A stretch of DNA of 64,000 nt, from positions 1 to 64,000 of the forward strand of contig JAGWNK010000016.1 in assembly GCA_028871345.1 (NCBI GenBank), in the 5' to 3' direction. Positions 46,664 through 55,187 of the stretch are shown in pieces. The position numbers and the translations under genes are program-made. Numbering within the stretch: the first letter of the stretch is position 1; the number at the start of each line of letters is the position of its first letter. Below the pieces are notes generated by a model. It saw only the letters and a program-made list of their open reading frames with translations. It was not told the origin of the DNA and did not search any database. This DNA comes from Alphaproteobacteria bacterium (GTDB lineage: Bacteria > Pseudomonadota > Alphaproteobacteria > Micropepsales > Micropepsaceae).

Positions 46664-47701
46664 TTACGGCCAAGCGTGCAGCTGGGCGGTCCAGGACGCC
46701 TCGATCTGCTTCACCACCGTTTCCGGGAACGGCACGTAGTCGAGCTTCGTGGCGTCCGCCGCACCTTCGTGCAGGCCGTAATCGAGGAACTTCAGGATGT
46801 CGCGGTTCTTGGCAGCCGGATAGTCGTTGCGCATCAGCATGTAGGTCGCCGCAACGATCGGCCAGGAGTTGGCGCCGGGCTGGTCGGTCAGGATCAGGTA
46901 GAAGTCCTGCACCTTCGAGAAATCGGCGTGGGCGGCCGCGCTCTGGAAGGTCTCCATGTTCGGCTTCACCAGCTTGCCGTCATGGTTGATCATGTTCATG
47001 TACGTGATGTTCTTGTTTTCCATGAGGTAGGCGTATTCGACGTAGCCGATCGAGCCCACGGTTTGCGCCACATTGGCGGCGACGCCGGCGTTGCCCTTGC
47101 CGCCGATGCCGGCCGGCCAGGAAACCGAGGTGTCGGAGCCGACGCTCGACTTCCATTCGGGGCTGACCTTGCCCAGATAGTTGGTGAAGTTGAAGGTGGT
47201 GCCCGATCCGTCGGAGCGATGCACCACGACGATCGACATGTTCGGCAGCGGAACGTGCGGGTTGAGCTTCTTGATCGCCGCGTCGTTCCACTTGGTGATC
47301 TTGCCGAGATAGATGTTGGCGAGCGTCGGGCCGTCGATCACCATCTCGCCGGACTTGATGCCCGGAAGATGGACGACCGGGACGATGGTGATGATGACTT
47401 GCGGGAATTGCACCAAGTGGCTGGAGGCCAGCTCGTCATGCATCAGCGGCTTGTCCGAATTGCCGAAGTCGACGGTCTTCGCCTTGATCTGGGCGATGCC
47501 GCCGCCGGAGCCGATGGCCTGATAGTTCACGGCCGTGCCGGTCTTCTGCTGATACTTCTGCGCCCAGACCGAAAGCACCGGATAGATCGCGGTGCCGCCC
47601 GCGCCGTTCAGCGTACCGGCGGCAAGTGTTCCTGTGGTCAGCGCGGCTGCCGTGACAAGGCCGGCCAGAGCGCTGAGCCCGAACTTCAAAGTTCCGTTCA
47701 T
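46664..47701 (-). CDS. pstS: Phosphate ABC transporter substrate-binding protein PstS
   Basis: A 345-residue periplasmic phosphate receptor. The signal peptide ends near LAAGTLNGAGG. Ligand-loop motifs are AIGSGGGIAQI (about 62-72), GNSDKPL and RSDGSGTTFNFTNYL. GAGGAAGGAAATACG precedes ATG 47701. The permease genes pstCAB are not adjacent. It lies downstream of a phosphate-type porin on the same strand, so the two may be induced together under phosphate limitation, and it ends in a strong terminator. Confidence 0.95.
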   Translation of the reverse strand: MNGTLKFGLSALAGLVTAAALTTGTLAAGTLNGAGGTAIYPVLSVWAQKYQQKTGTAVNYQAIGSGGGIAQIKAKTVDFGNSDKPLMHDELASSHLVQFPQVIITIVPVVHLPGIKSGEMVIDGPTLANIYLGKITKWNDAAIKKLNPHVPLPNMSIVVVHRSDGSGTTFNFTNYLGKVSPEWKSSVGSDTSVSWPAGIGGKGNAGVAANVAQTVGSIGYVEYAYLMENKNITYMNMINHDGKLVKPNMETFQSAAAHADFSKVQDFYLILTDQPGANSWPIVAATYMLMRNDYPAAKNRDILKFLDYGLHEGAADATKLDYVPFPETVVKQIEASWTAQLHAWP

Positions 47702-47767
47702 CGTATTTCCTTCCTCAGGTTGGTCCGTCACCCCGGACCGGGAAACCAAGATGGCGGCGGGGTATGA

Positions 47768-47787
47768 GCGGCCGCTCGCGCGGCCGC
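47768..47787. repeat. GC hairpin between the porin gene and pstS
   Basis: GCGGCCGC occurs at 47768-47775 and 47780-47787 around TCGC, forming an 8-bp stem. It lies in the 105-bp gap and has no T-run. It could attenuate or protect the transcript at the porin-pstS junction. Confidence 0.45.
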
Positions 47788-47806
47788 CCGCTTCACCCCA
47801 CCGAAC

Positions 47807-49054
47807 TTACCACTGGAAATCGCCCCAGATGCCGATTTCGGTGTCTTTGCCGTTGCTGCCCGGAGCAAAGGCGGTTCCGCCGATCGTGCCGTTGGAGTCG
47901 CCGTAGAAGCCGTTGCTGCCCGAGTCCTGCTTGAACACGAGGGCGAGGTCCACGATCTTCGTCGGACGGTAATCGATGCCGACGTTGTAGTAGTTGTTGT
48001 GGTAGCTCGTCCGCGCCGCGTCCGAATACGGCTTCACGTAGTCATAGCGGCCGAATACCGACCATTCCGGCGTGAATTGGTAGGAGGCAAAGGGCGAATA
48101 GCCGTAGGCGTGCGACGAAGTCGTCGACGTCACCTGCGTGAAGTTTGACGCCGTGAAGTACTCCACGCCCACCTTGAGGCCTTCGATCGTGTAGGCGGCC
48201 AGAGCGTCGAGACGTTGGGCCGTGTGGTAGGTGGTCGTACCGTGCTGCGCTCCGAGGTGGCCGATATAGCCGCCGACGGCGAGATCAAGGCCTTCCCAGT
48301 GCAGGCTGACGCGGCCCTCATAATCGGGCTGGTTGGTGCGGATGATCTTCTTGTAGCCGGCGCCAGTCGTGGCCGAGAACTTGTACTCGAGGAGGCCATC
48401 GGCCAGCTTGCCCGTCAGGAACACGCCCCAGTCCGCCGAATTGCCGAACTTCACCCGGTCGATCAGCGTATTCTCGACGAAGCGGTAGCCATAGATGCCT
48501 TCCGCATACGGGATCCATGGCATGTCCGTGGAACCGACGATCACGGTGAACGCCGGATCAAGCTTCGCCTGCAGGAAGGCCTTCTTGATATAGATTTGGC
48601 TGACGCTGATGTTCGAGTCGTAGGTCACGTCTGTCGTGACGTTGGCCGAGAACGTGTCGTCGAACTTGTGGTCGATGCCGATATAGAAGCGCTTGATGTC
48701 GAAGCTGACGCCGTTGTTCTTAGACGCGGCCCCGGCATTTTTCAGGTTCAGGTCCGTGATGTCGAAGTACATGCGCCCGCTGATCGACGTGTTGTCGAAC
48801 CAGCCGCTGACCGCCTTCCAGGACTCGACCTTGTCGTGGTCGGTTGCCTGACGCATCTCGGACTGCTGCAGCTCGGCTTCGATGGCGTCAAGGCGCTGCG
48901 ACAGCTGATCGACCTGCTCCTGCGTCTGCTGCTGCTGAGCCGCGACGTTCGAAATTGCCGCGTCGGAATTGCTCTTCGCGGCAAATCCCGCCTGCGAAGA
49001 TGCAAGAAGCGTGATAGTCGCGGCGCTCGCGACCAGTGCGCTGTTGATTTTCAT
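47807..49054 (-). CDS. Outer-membrane porin, OprP/OprO-like
   Basis: A 415-residue outer-membrane protein. It has a signal peptide (cleavage near GFAA, about 26), an N-terminal coiled coil (about 35-68, QQQTQEQVDQLSQRLDAIEAEL...) that probably trimerises, and amphipathic beta-strands ending in an aromatic residue (GDFQW). That is the layout of phosphate/polyphosphate-selective porins of the OprP group. It is followed by pstS on the same strand. A candidate Pho box lies 131-148 bases before the start. Confidence 0.82.
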   Translation of the reverse strand: MKINSALVASAATITLLASSQAGFAAKSNSDAAISNVAAQQQQTQEQVDQLSQRLDAIEAELQQSEMRQATDHDKVESWKAVSGWFDNTSISGRMYFDITDLNLKNAGAASKNNGVSFDIKRFYIGIDHKFDDTFSANVTTDVTYDSNISVSQIYIKKAFLQAKLDPAFTVIVGSTDMPWIPYAEGIYGYRFVENTLIDRVKFGNSADWGVFLTGKLADGLLEYKFSATTGAGYKKIIRTNQPDYEGRVSLHWEGLDLAVGGYIGHLGAQHGTTTYHTAQRLDALAAYTIEGLKVGVEYFTASNFTQVTSTTSSHAYGYSPFASYQFTPEWSVFGRYDYVKPYSDAARTSYHNNYYNVGIDYRPTKIVDLALVFKQDSGSNGFYGDSNGTIGGTAFAPGSNGKDTEIGIWGDFQW

Positions 49055-49184
49055 CGTACCCCTTCTTCATCTGAGAGAAGCCCCGCTCGGGCGTCTCGGT
49101 CCCACCGCCGCTCTTGGAGCGCGCCCGTCTAACCGGCGCACGCCTTCGGCGCCGGCACATCTGCCCGTCCCGTGCAAAAGTGGG

Positions 49185-49202
49185 ATGATGGTTTCGTGAC
49201 GG
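49185..49202 (-). promoter_or_regulatory. Candidate Pho box
   Basis: On the minus strand the sequence reads CCGTCAC-GAAA-CCATCAT, two 7-bp half-sites with a 4-bp AT-rich spacer. Each half matches 5 of 7 bases of CTGTCAT. It is 131-148 bases upstream of the porin start, oriented for the porin-pstS unit. Confidence 0.45.
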
Positions 49203-49505
49203 ATATGCGACGCTCCGGGGAGTGCGTCTTCTGGGCCACGCCACCGCCGGGCCTAGCGGTGATTGGAGAACCCGAACAACCTGCCGGAGCAACACTTATC
49301 CCTTATGTAGACACTGTCTTCTCGTACCGGCAGCTTGCCAGAGCACTCCTGTTGCGGACGGGGTCGGCGCCGGGGCGACTCACCCGAAAAAACCGGACGG
49401 TGCCATTTCGTCGCGGCTCTAACGCCGCGGAAATACGTAACTTTGCGCATAGCGGGACAGCTTTTGATGGCGTTTCATGCTCTCGAGACCGAGGTGCGTG
49501 AAACG

Positions 49506-49703
49506 ATGGGAACGCTGATCCAAGTCATCTTCCGTGAAGGCAATCCGCGCCGGCGCACCGCGTCTGTCGGTGCAAGCCATTCGCGAAAACTCTCCGGCTC
49601 CTTGGCGCGCGAACGTGGCCTCAAACTGTGGCGCGAGCGCGAAGACCTGGTGACCGCGGTCGCCTACCGCATCTGGCCGGAAGAACAAAAAGCAAAGCCA
49701 TGA
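49506..49703 (+). CDS. Possible small basic protein
   Basis: An open frame of 65 residues (MGTLIQVIFREGNP..., many Arg/Lys/Glu, ending EEQKAKP) with GAGG about 11 nt upstream. Composition is plausible for a small cytoplasmic protein, but no family is recognised and spacing is poor. It may be a chance frame in the long gap. Confidence 0.25.
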   Translation: MGTLIQVIFREGNPRRRTASVGASHSRKLSGSLARERGLKLWREREDLVTAVAYRIWPEEQKAKP

Positions 49704-50119
49704 TGGGCCTGTCTGGTGCACGCCCGGCCGATGGAAACGGACCCGAATTCATCCGCCAGGCGCGACACCATGTACGGCAGAATCCCGCCTCCCCCATCGC
49801 TTATACAGACGCTCGAAGCTTCCCCGGCCGCACACGGAGTGGTGGCCCCGCCCTGATGCGGACTGCGATCGGGCTTGGCGTTTCGGTGCCGGGAAACCGG
49901 CGAATGACAGCATATTCAGCACGGACTTCAGGGGGATTTCCGGCCGCCGCCGTGTAGCGCGGCTTCCGCGCGTCCAGATAGACAGGAGGCACCATGCTCC
50001 ATCTTTGCATCGCCTCCCCAGGCGGTCAGGTGTGCAGTGCAACCGGCGCCGCCCCAACCCCGCCGTCAAGCATCATTCGACGACCGCTGCACAAAGGCCG
50101 CGGACGGATCGGGACAAAC

Positions 50120-50133
50120 TTGATCCATGTCAT
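50120..50133 (+). promoter_or_regulatory. FNR-like half-consensus box before the PFOR gene
   Basis: TTGATCCATGTCAT matches the left half of TTGAT-N4-ATCAA exactly, while the right half differs at two positions. If it acts at -41.5, transcription would start near 50168, 55 bases before the ATG at 50223. A TGCTAG-like -10 element lies at 50154-50159, close to the expected place. Confidence 0.4.
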
Positions 50134-50222
50134 GTTTCGCATGCGGGCGGCGATGCTAGTGCCTGACGATCCTCGCAGAAAATTCGACGAAGCGGGCAGA
50201 GCAACTTGGAACGGGCTGAACA

Positions 50223-53200
50223 ATGAACGCGAAATACCCTGGGATTCCCTGCGTTATCCACGGTAACGGCGCCATCGCGGAAGTGATGGGGCATGTGTGC
50301 GGCGGCGTGATCGGTTATCCCATTACGCCATCGACGGAAATCTCAGAAATTTACGAGGCGTTCCGGGCCGGCGGCGGCTGCAATGTGTGGGGCAAGCACC
50401 CCTTCTTCTTCGAGCCGGAAGGCGAGCATTCCGCGCAATCGGGCGCCCTGGGCGCCGCGCTGACCGGCGGCAAGTACATCTCCAACGCCTCGTCGAGCCA
50501 GGGCATCCTGTACGGTCTTGAGTCACATTATGTGACGGTCGGCAAACGGGCGGGCGGCTTCGTGCTGCAGGTGGCGGCACGGGTTGTCTCAAAGCATTCG
50601 CTGAACGTCATGGCCGGCCATGACGACGTCTACGCCCTGCTGCAGTCGGGATACACCATCCTGTTCGGGTCGAACCCGCAGGAAGCCGCCGATCTGGCCG
50701 CCATCGCCTACAAGGTCAGCGCCATGTCGCTCATCCCCGTCACCAATGCGATGGACGGGTTCACCACCAGCCATATGCTCAGCGAGACGCTGATGCCGGA
50801 ACCGGCGTTGCTCAAGGAATTCCTGGGCGATCCGGCGGGCCGCATCCCGTGCCCCACCGTGGCGCAGGAAATGCTGTTCGGCGCCAAGGGCCGCGTCTTC
50901 CAGCTCAAGCAGTATATCGCCAAGCATGCCGCCGACCTGACGGCCGACGGCAACAAGAAGCTGGTCGCCTTCCTGGACTCCAATGCCGAGGCCGTCGAGA
51001 AGGACAATGCAGGCAAGCTGGTCGACAAGACCCTCGCCTTCGTGCCCGAGGAGATGCACGCCCAGTGGCGTCGCCAATGGCTCAACGCCTATGAGAAAGG
51101 CACCCGCCAGCGCGTTCCCGCGCTTGTCGACATCCACAATCCGGGACTGACGGGGCCGGTGCAGAACCAGCCCGACTTCCAGGCCGGATCGGCCGACCAT
51201 CGCACCCATTTCGTGCGCGATGTGCCGCGCTTCGTGCGCGAAGCGATGAAGGAGTATTCCGCGCTCGCCGGGCGCGACTACGCCCCGATCAAGACCTATT
51301 TCTGCGAAGACGCCGAGACCGTCATGATCGGCCTCGGTTCGGTCACCGACGACGCCCAGGCGGTGGCCAGATATCTGCGCAGCCAGGGCAAGAAGGTCGG
51401 CGTCATCTCCGTCAAGCTGCTGCAGCCCTTCCCCGAGGCGGAAATCGTGGCCGCCCTGAAAGGCAAGAAGGCCGTGACCGTTCTGGAGCGTTGCGACGTC
51501 ACCGCGCTGACCAGCTTCGTCACCCAGGCTCTCTACAAGGCGCGCGAGAACGCCGACGGCGTCCGCCACGAGGGCATCCCGGCGATCACCGCCGCCCCCA
51601 AGGTCACCACCGCGATCTTCGGCCTCGGCGCCCACGACCTGCAGCCGCGCCATCTCGTCGCCGCATTCAAGAACATGGAGACCAGGCAGGCGCCCTTCAT
51701 CTATCTGGGCTCGCAGTTCTTCGCCAAGAATCCGAACCCGCGGGTCGCCGAACTCCAGGCAAAGCTGAAGGCCGCCTATCCCGAAACCGAACTCATGGCG
51801 CTGGAGACGGAGGCCAATCCGAACCTGCTGCCCAAAGGCGCCTTCCGCATCCGCTTCCACTCGGTGGGCGGCTACGGCACGATGGCCACCGGCAAGCTGC
51901 TGACGGACATCCTGGCCGGCGTGCTCAATCTGCATTCCAAGGCGGCACCGAAATACGGTTCGGAGAAGAGCGGCGCCCCGACCAACTATTACATCACATT
52001 GAGCCCCGAGCCGGTGCTGCAGTCGAACGCCGAGATCGAGGACGTCGAGATCGTGGTCTCTCCCGACCACAAGGTGTTCATCCACTCCAATCCGCTGCGC
52101 GGCATCGTGGAAGGCGGCACGTTCATTCTCCAGTCGCAGCTTTCCCCCGTGGAGGTGTGGAAGGAGCTGCCGGCGCAGACCCGCAAGACCATCCGCGACA
52201 AGAAGATCAAGTTCTTCATCATCGACGGTTTCGCGGTGGCCAAGCCCCACGCACCCACGCCGGAACTCGAGACCCGCATGATGGGCATCGCCTTCATCGG
52301 CGCCATCTGCGGCCATGTCGACCGCATCGTGGCGGGCGCCACCCAGGAGGTGATGCTGGAGAAGATCCGCAAGGATCTCACCAAGAAGTTCGGCGCCAAG
52401 GGCGCCGCTGTCGTGGAAGGCAACCTCACCGTCATCAAGGAGGCTTTCGCCGCCACGAAGAAGGTCGATTACGCGAAGCAGGAATTCGCCGAGATCGAAA
52501 AGGCGCCTGCGAAGGCCAACGGCCGCGGCGTGGCGATCTCCGCCGCGATGTGCCAGGCCGTGCGCCCCACGGCGAGCGCCAATTTCGGCGACCACCAGTA
52601 TTACGACGACATGGTGGCGGCGCCGTTCCGCGACGGGACCATCGCCGAAGCGCCCGTCCTGCCGGGCACGGGCCTGTTCATGCCGTCCGGCAGCGCCGCC
52701 TTCAAGGACAAGGGCCTGTTCCGCCGCGACGTGCCGGAATTCATCGCCGACCTCTGCACCGGCTGCATGGAATGCACGCTTGTCTGTCCCGATGCCGCGA
52801 TTCCGAACACGGTTCACGACTTCCGCGATCTGCTCAAGACGGCGATTGCCCAGCTCGACATCACCGAAGCCCAACGCGAAGCGCTGCGCGACCAGGTGCC
52901 CGCCGTCGCCGACGCCGCCCGCGAGATCTACCGCCAGGAAAAGGACTCCAGGCCCTTCCACGACGTCGTGGCGGCCGCGGTCGAGAAGGTCGAGATCGGC
53001 AATATCACCGTGAAGCGCAACCTCGGCAGGCTTGCCGAGGCGCTCAAGGTGTTTCCGGTCTCGCGCACCCGGCCATTCTTCGACGCCATGGAGAAGGCCG
53101 TGCCAGGCTCGGGCGGCCTCTATTCTGTCGCCATCGATCCGTGGAAATGCTCGGGCTGCCTCGAATGCCTGGAAGTCTGCGGACCGCATGCGCTGGTGGA

Positions 53201-55187
53201 ACGCCAGCAGGATGCGGCCCTGCTCGAGACGCTGCAGACGCGCTTCGAATTCCTCAGCCGGTTGCCGAACACCCCCGCCCGCTTCATCGACGGCGCCACC
53301 AAGCCCGACGGCGAGACCAAGCGGCTGATGCTCGACCGCAACAACTACTACACGACAACAGGCGGCCACGGCGCCTGCCGCGGTTGCGGCGAGGTCACGG
53401 CCATCCGTCTGGTGACGAGCGCGAACCATGCGATCTACGACCGCCGGCGCAAGGACCACATCAAGGAACTCGAAGGCCTGATCGCCGAGCTCAACGCCAA
53501 GCTGGCGACGATAGACGACGCCAAGCGGCGCGAACGCATCGAGAGGACCCTCAAGACCCTCGAGAAGCGGCTCTTCAACTTCGAGACGGGACCCAGCGGG
53601 AACGGGCCGTCGGCGTCGGTCATCGCCAACGCCACGGGCTGTTCGAGCGTGTATGCCTCGACGTTTCCCTTCAACCCCTACAACGATCCGTGGGTCAACA
53701 GCCTGTTCCAGGATTCGCCCGCGGTGGCCAAGGGCATCTTCGAAGGCTTGGCCGCAGAGGCCGCGGACGACGTTCGCGCCTTGCGCACGGCCAGGCTCGA
53801 ACTCGCCGACGAATACGACCCCCAGGTCCACGACAAGGTCCTAAAGACCTTCAGCTGGCCGGATTTTACGGCGGAAGAGTTGTCATTGATGCCGACGGTG
53901 TTCTCGATCGGCGGTGACGGCGCGACCTACGACATCGGCTTTGGAGCCCTGTCGCGCGTGCTGGCGACCCCGACCCCGCTCAAGGTCGTGGTGCTCAACA
54001 GCGGCGGCTACTCCAACACCGGCGGGCAGGCCTCGACCTCGAGCCTCACCGGCCAGGATGCCGACCTTGCCCGCTTCGGCGCCGCCCACCACGGCAAGCA
54101 GGAGGATCGCAAGGAACTGGGCCTGATCGCCGCGTTCCATCCCAACGTCTTCGTGGTCCAGACCACCGCCGTGATGCAGGGCCATTTCCTGAAGAACGTC
54201 ATGGAGTATCTGAGCCACAGCGACTCGCCGGCGGTGCTCGATGTCTACGCGCCGTGCCAGGCGGAAAACCTGATCCCGGACGCGGCCGGCAGCGCGCACG
54301 GCCGCATGGCCGTCGAGAGCCGCACCAACCCCGTGTTCGTGCATGACCCGCGTCGCGGCGGCGATCTGCACAGCCGCTTCGTCCTCGACGGCAATCCCGA
54401 TGTCACGCAGGACTGGACCAAGACCTCGATCGAATATGTCGAGGACGGACAGGCCAAGCTCCTCGAAGTACCGCTGACGCCGGCCGACTTCGCCGCCACC
54501 GAGGGCCGCTTCAAGAAGCAGTTCCGCAAGCTGCCGGCCGATGCCGACGCGGTTCCGATCCATGAGTACATCGATCTTCCGCCGGCCGGGCGCGCCGGCA
54601 AGGCGCCGTTCATCTGGTCGACCGACGGGGCCAAGAAACTCATCAAGCTCGAAGTGTCCGAGGCCCTGGTTCGCCTGGTGGAGGAGCGCCGCAAATACTG
54701 GCGGACGCTGCAATACCTGGCCGGTCTCGACGTAGCCAAGCTCGACGCCGACCACCGTTCCGAACTCGATGCACTGCAGGAGCAGTACAAGGCGGCGGTC
54801 AACGAGCGGGAATCCTCGCTCGACGCGATCGCCAAGGCGATGAGCGAGCTGGCGGCCTCGTCCAACGCGCCGGCCAGCGGCATCTCGCTGGGCGGCTTCG
54901 GCACGGCTCCGGCAGCCGCGGCGGCCCCGCCAGCGGCGGCCGCCAACGGCTCGGCGGTGGTCTCGCTCGCCGAGGAAGACATCACCAAGTGTTCGAACTG
55001 CAAGACCTGCTACCAGGACCTTCCCGAGCTCTTCGAGAAGACGAAGATCGTCGTCGACGGAAGTGCGAAGGAAGTCGCGCATCTCATTCCGGGCGCCCTG
55101 GCGAAGGTGAAGGTCACGCCGGACCTCAAGAGCAAAGTCGCGCGGGTTGCCGCCAACTGCGACTCGGAGATCATCCATGAGCAGTGA
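50223..55187 (+). CDS. nifJ: Pyruvate:ferredoxin oxidoreductase with tethered ferredoxin domain
   Basis: A 1654-residue single-chain 2-oxoacid:ferredoxin oxidoreductase, most likely pyruvate-specific, that makes acetyl-CoA, CO2 and reduced ferredoxin. Domain order: alpha (GYPITPSTE...), gamma (about 540-700, FHSVGGYGTMATGKLL), two [4Fe-4S] clusters (Cys845/848/851/855 and Cys976/979/982/986), and the thiamine-diphosphate beta domain (Cys1052/1055, Cys1140, GDG 1231-1233, Cys1345). It far exceeds the usual 1170-1200 residues. A charged helical insert at about 1069-1128 splits the proximal-cluster ligands. An Ala-rich linker leads to a one-cluster ferredoxin (Cys1590/1593/1596/1646). It overlaps the Nfn fusion gene by 11 bp. 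Confidence 0.9.
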   Translation: MNAKYPGIPCVIHGNGAIAEVMGHVCGGVIGYPITPSTEISEIYEAFRAGGGCNVWGKHPFFFEPEGEHSAQSGALGAALTGGKYISNASSSQGILYGLESHYVTVGKRAGGFVLQVAARVVSKHSLNVMAGHDDVYALLQSGYTILFGSNPQEAADLAAIAYKVSAMSLIPVTNAMDGFTTSHMLSETLMPEPALLKEFLGDPAGRIPCPTVAQEMLFGAKGRVFQLKQYIAKHAADLTADGNKKLVAFLDSNAEAVEKDNAGKLVDKTLAFVPEEMHAQWRRQWLNAYEKGTRQRVPALVDIHNPGLTGPVQNQPDFQAGSADHRTHFVRDVPRFVREAMKEYSALAGRDYAPIKTYFCEDAETVMIGLGSVTDDAQAVARYLRSQGKKVGVISVKLLQPFPEAEIVAALKGKKAVTVLERCDVTALTSFVTQALYKARENADGVRHEGIPAITAAPKVTTAIFGLGAHDLQPRHLVAAFKNMETRQAPFIYLGSQFFAKNPNPRVAELQAKLKAAYPETELMALETEANPNLLPKGAFRIRFHSVGGYGTMATGKLLTDILAGVLNLHSKAAPKYGSEKSGAPTNYYITLSPEPVLQSNAEIEDVEIVVSPDHKVFIHSNPLRGIVEGGTFILQSQLSPVEVWKELPAQTRKTIRDKKIKFFIIDGFAVAKPHAPTPELETRMMGIAFIGAICGHVDRIVAGATQEVMLEKIRKDLTKKFGAKGAAVVEGNLTVIKEAFAATKKVDYAKQEFAEIEKAPAKANGRGVAISAAMCQAVRPTASANFGDHQYYDDMVAAPFRDGTIAEAPVLPGTGLFMPSGSAAFKDKGLFRRDVPEFIADLCTGCMECTLVCPDAAIPNTVHDFRDLLKTAIAQLDITEAQREALRDQVPAVADAAREIYRQEKDSRPFHDVVAAAVEKVEIGNITVKRNLGRLAEALKVFPVSRTRPFFDAMEKAVPGSGGLYSVAIDPWKCSGCLECLEVCGPHALVERQQDAALLETLQTRFEFLSRLPNTPARFIDGATKPDGETKRLMLDRNNYYTTTGGHGACRGCGEVTAIRLVTSANHAIYDRRRKDHIKELEGLIAELNAKLATIDDAKRRERIERTLKTLEKRLFNFETGPSGNGPSASVIANATGCSSVYASTFPFNPYNDPWVNSLFQDSPAVAKGIFEGLAAEAADDVRALRTARLELADEYDPQVHDKVLKTFSWPDFTAEELSLMPTVFSIGGDGATYDIGFGALSRVLATPTPLKVVVLNSGGYSNTGGQASTSSLTGQDADLARFGAAHHGKQEDRKELGLIAAFHPNVFVVQTTAVMQGHFLKNVMEYLSHSDSPAVLDVYAPCQAENLIPDAAGSAHGRMAVESRTNPVFVHDPRRGGDLHSRFVLDGNPDVTQDWTKTSIEYVEDGQAKLLEVPLTPADFAATEGRFKKQFRKLPADADAVPIHEYIDLPPAGRAGKAPFIWSTDGAKKLIKLEVSEALVRLVEERRKYWRTLQYLAGLDVAKLDADHRSELDALQEQYKAAVNERESSLDAIAKAMSELAASSNAPASGISLGGFGTAPAAAAAPPAAAANGSAVVSLAEEDITKCSNCKTCYQDLPELFEKTKIVVDGSAKEVAHLIPGALAKVKVTPDLKSKVARVAANCDSEIIHEQ

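Larger units (their letters stand above)
49055..50222. other. 1.17-kb sparsely coding region before the PFOR operon
   Basis: This divergent gap is the longest without a clear gene. It contains a candidate Pho box (49185-49202), one weak small open frame (49506-49703) and an FNR-like box (50120-50133). The right half (49720-50100) shows no open frame with a ribosome site. It may carry untranslated leaders or a small RNA that I cannot identify by eye. Confidence 0.5.

Noticed and set aside
49711-49957. Small open frame after the weak 65-residue ORF
   Set aside because: No ribosome site, low-complexity Pro/Ala/Arg composition and no family resemblance.
50589-53831. Very long open frame antisense to the PFOR gene
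   Set aside because: It mirrors a GC-rich coding strand, lacks family similarity and a ribosome site, and the sense strand has complete enzyme motifs.
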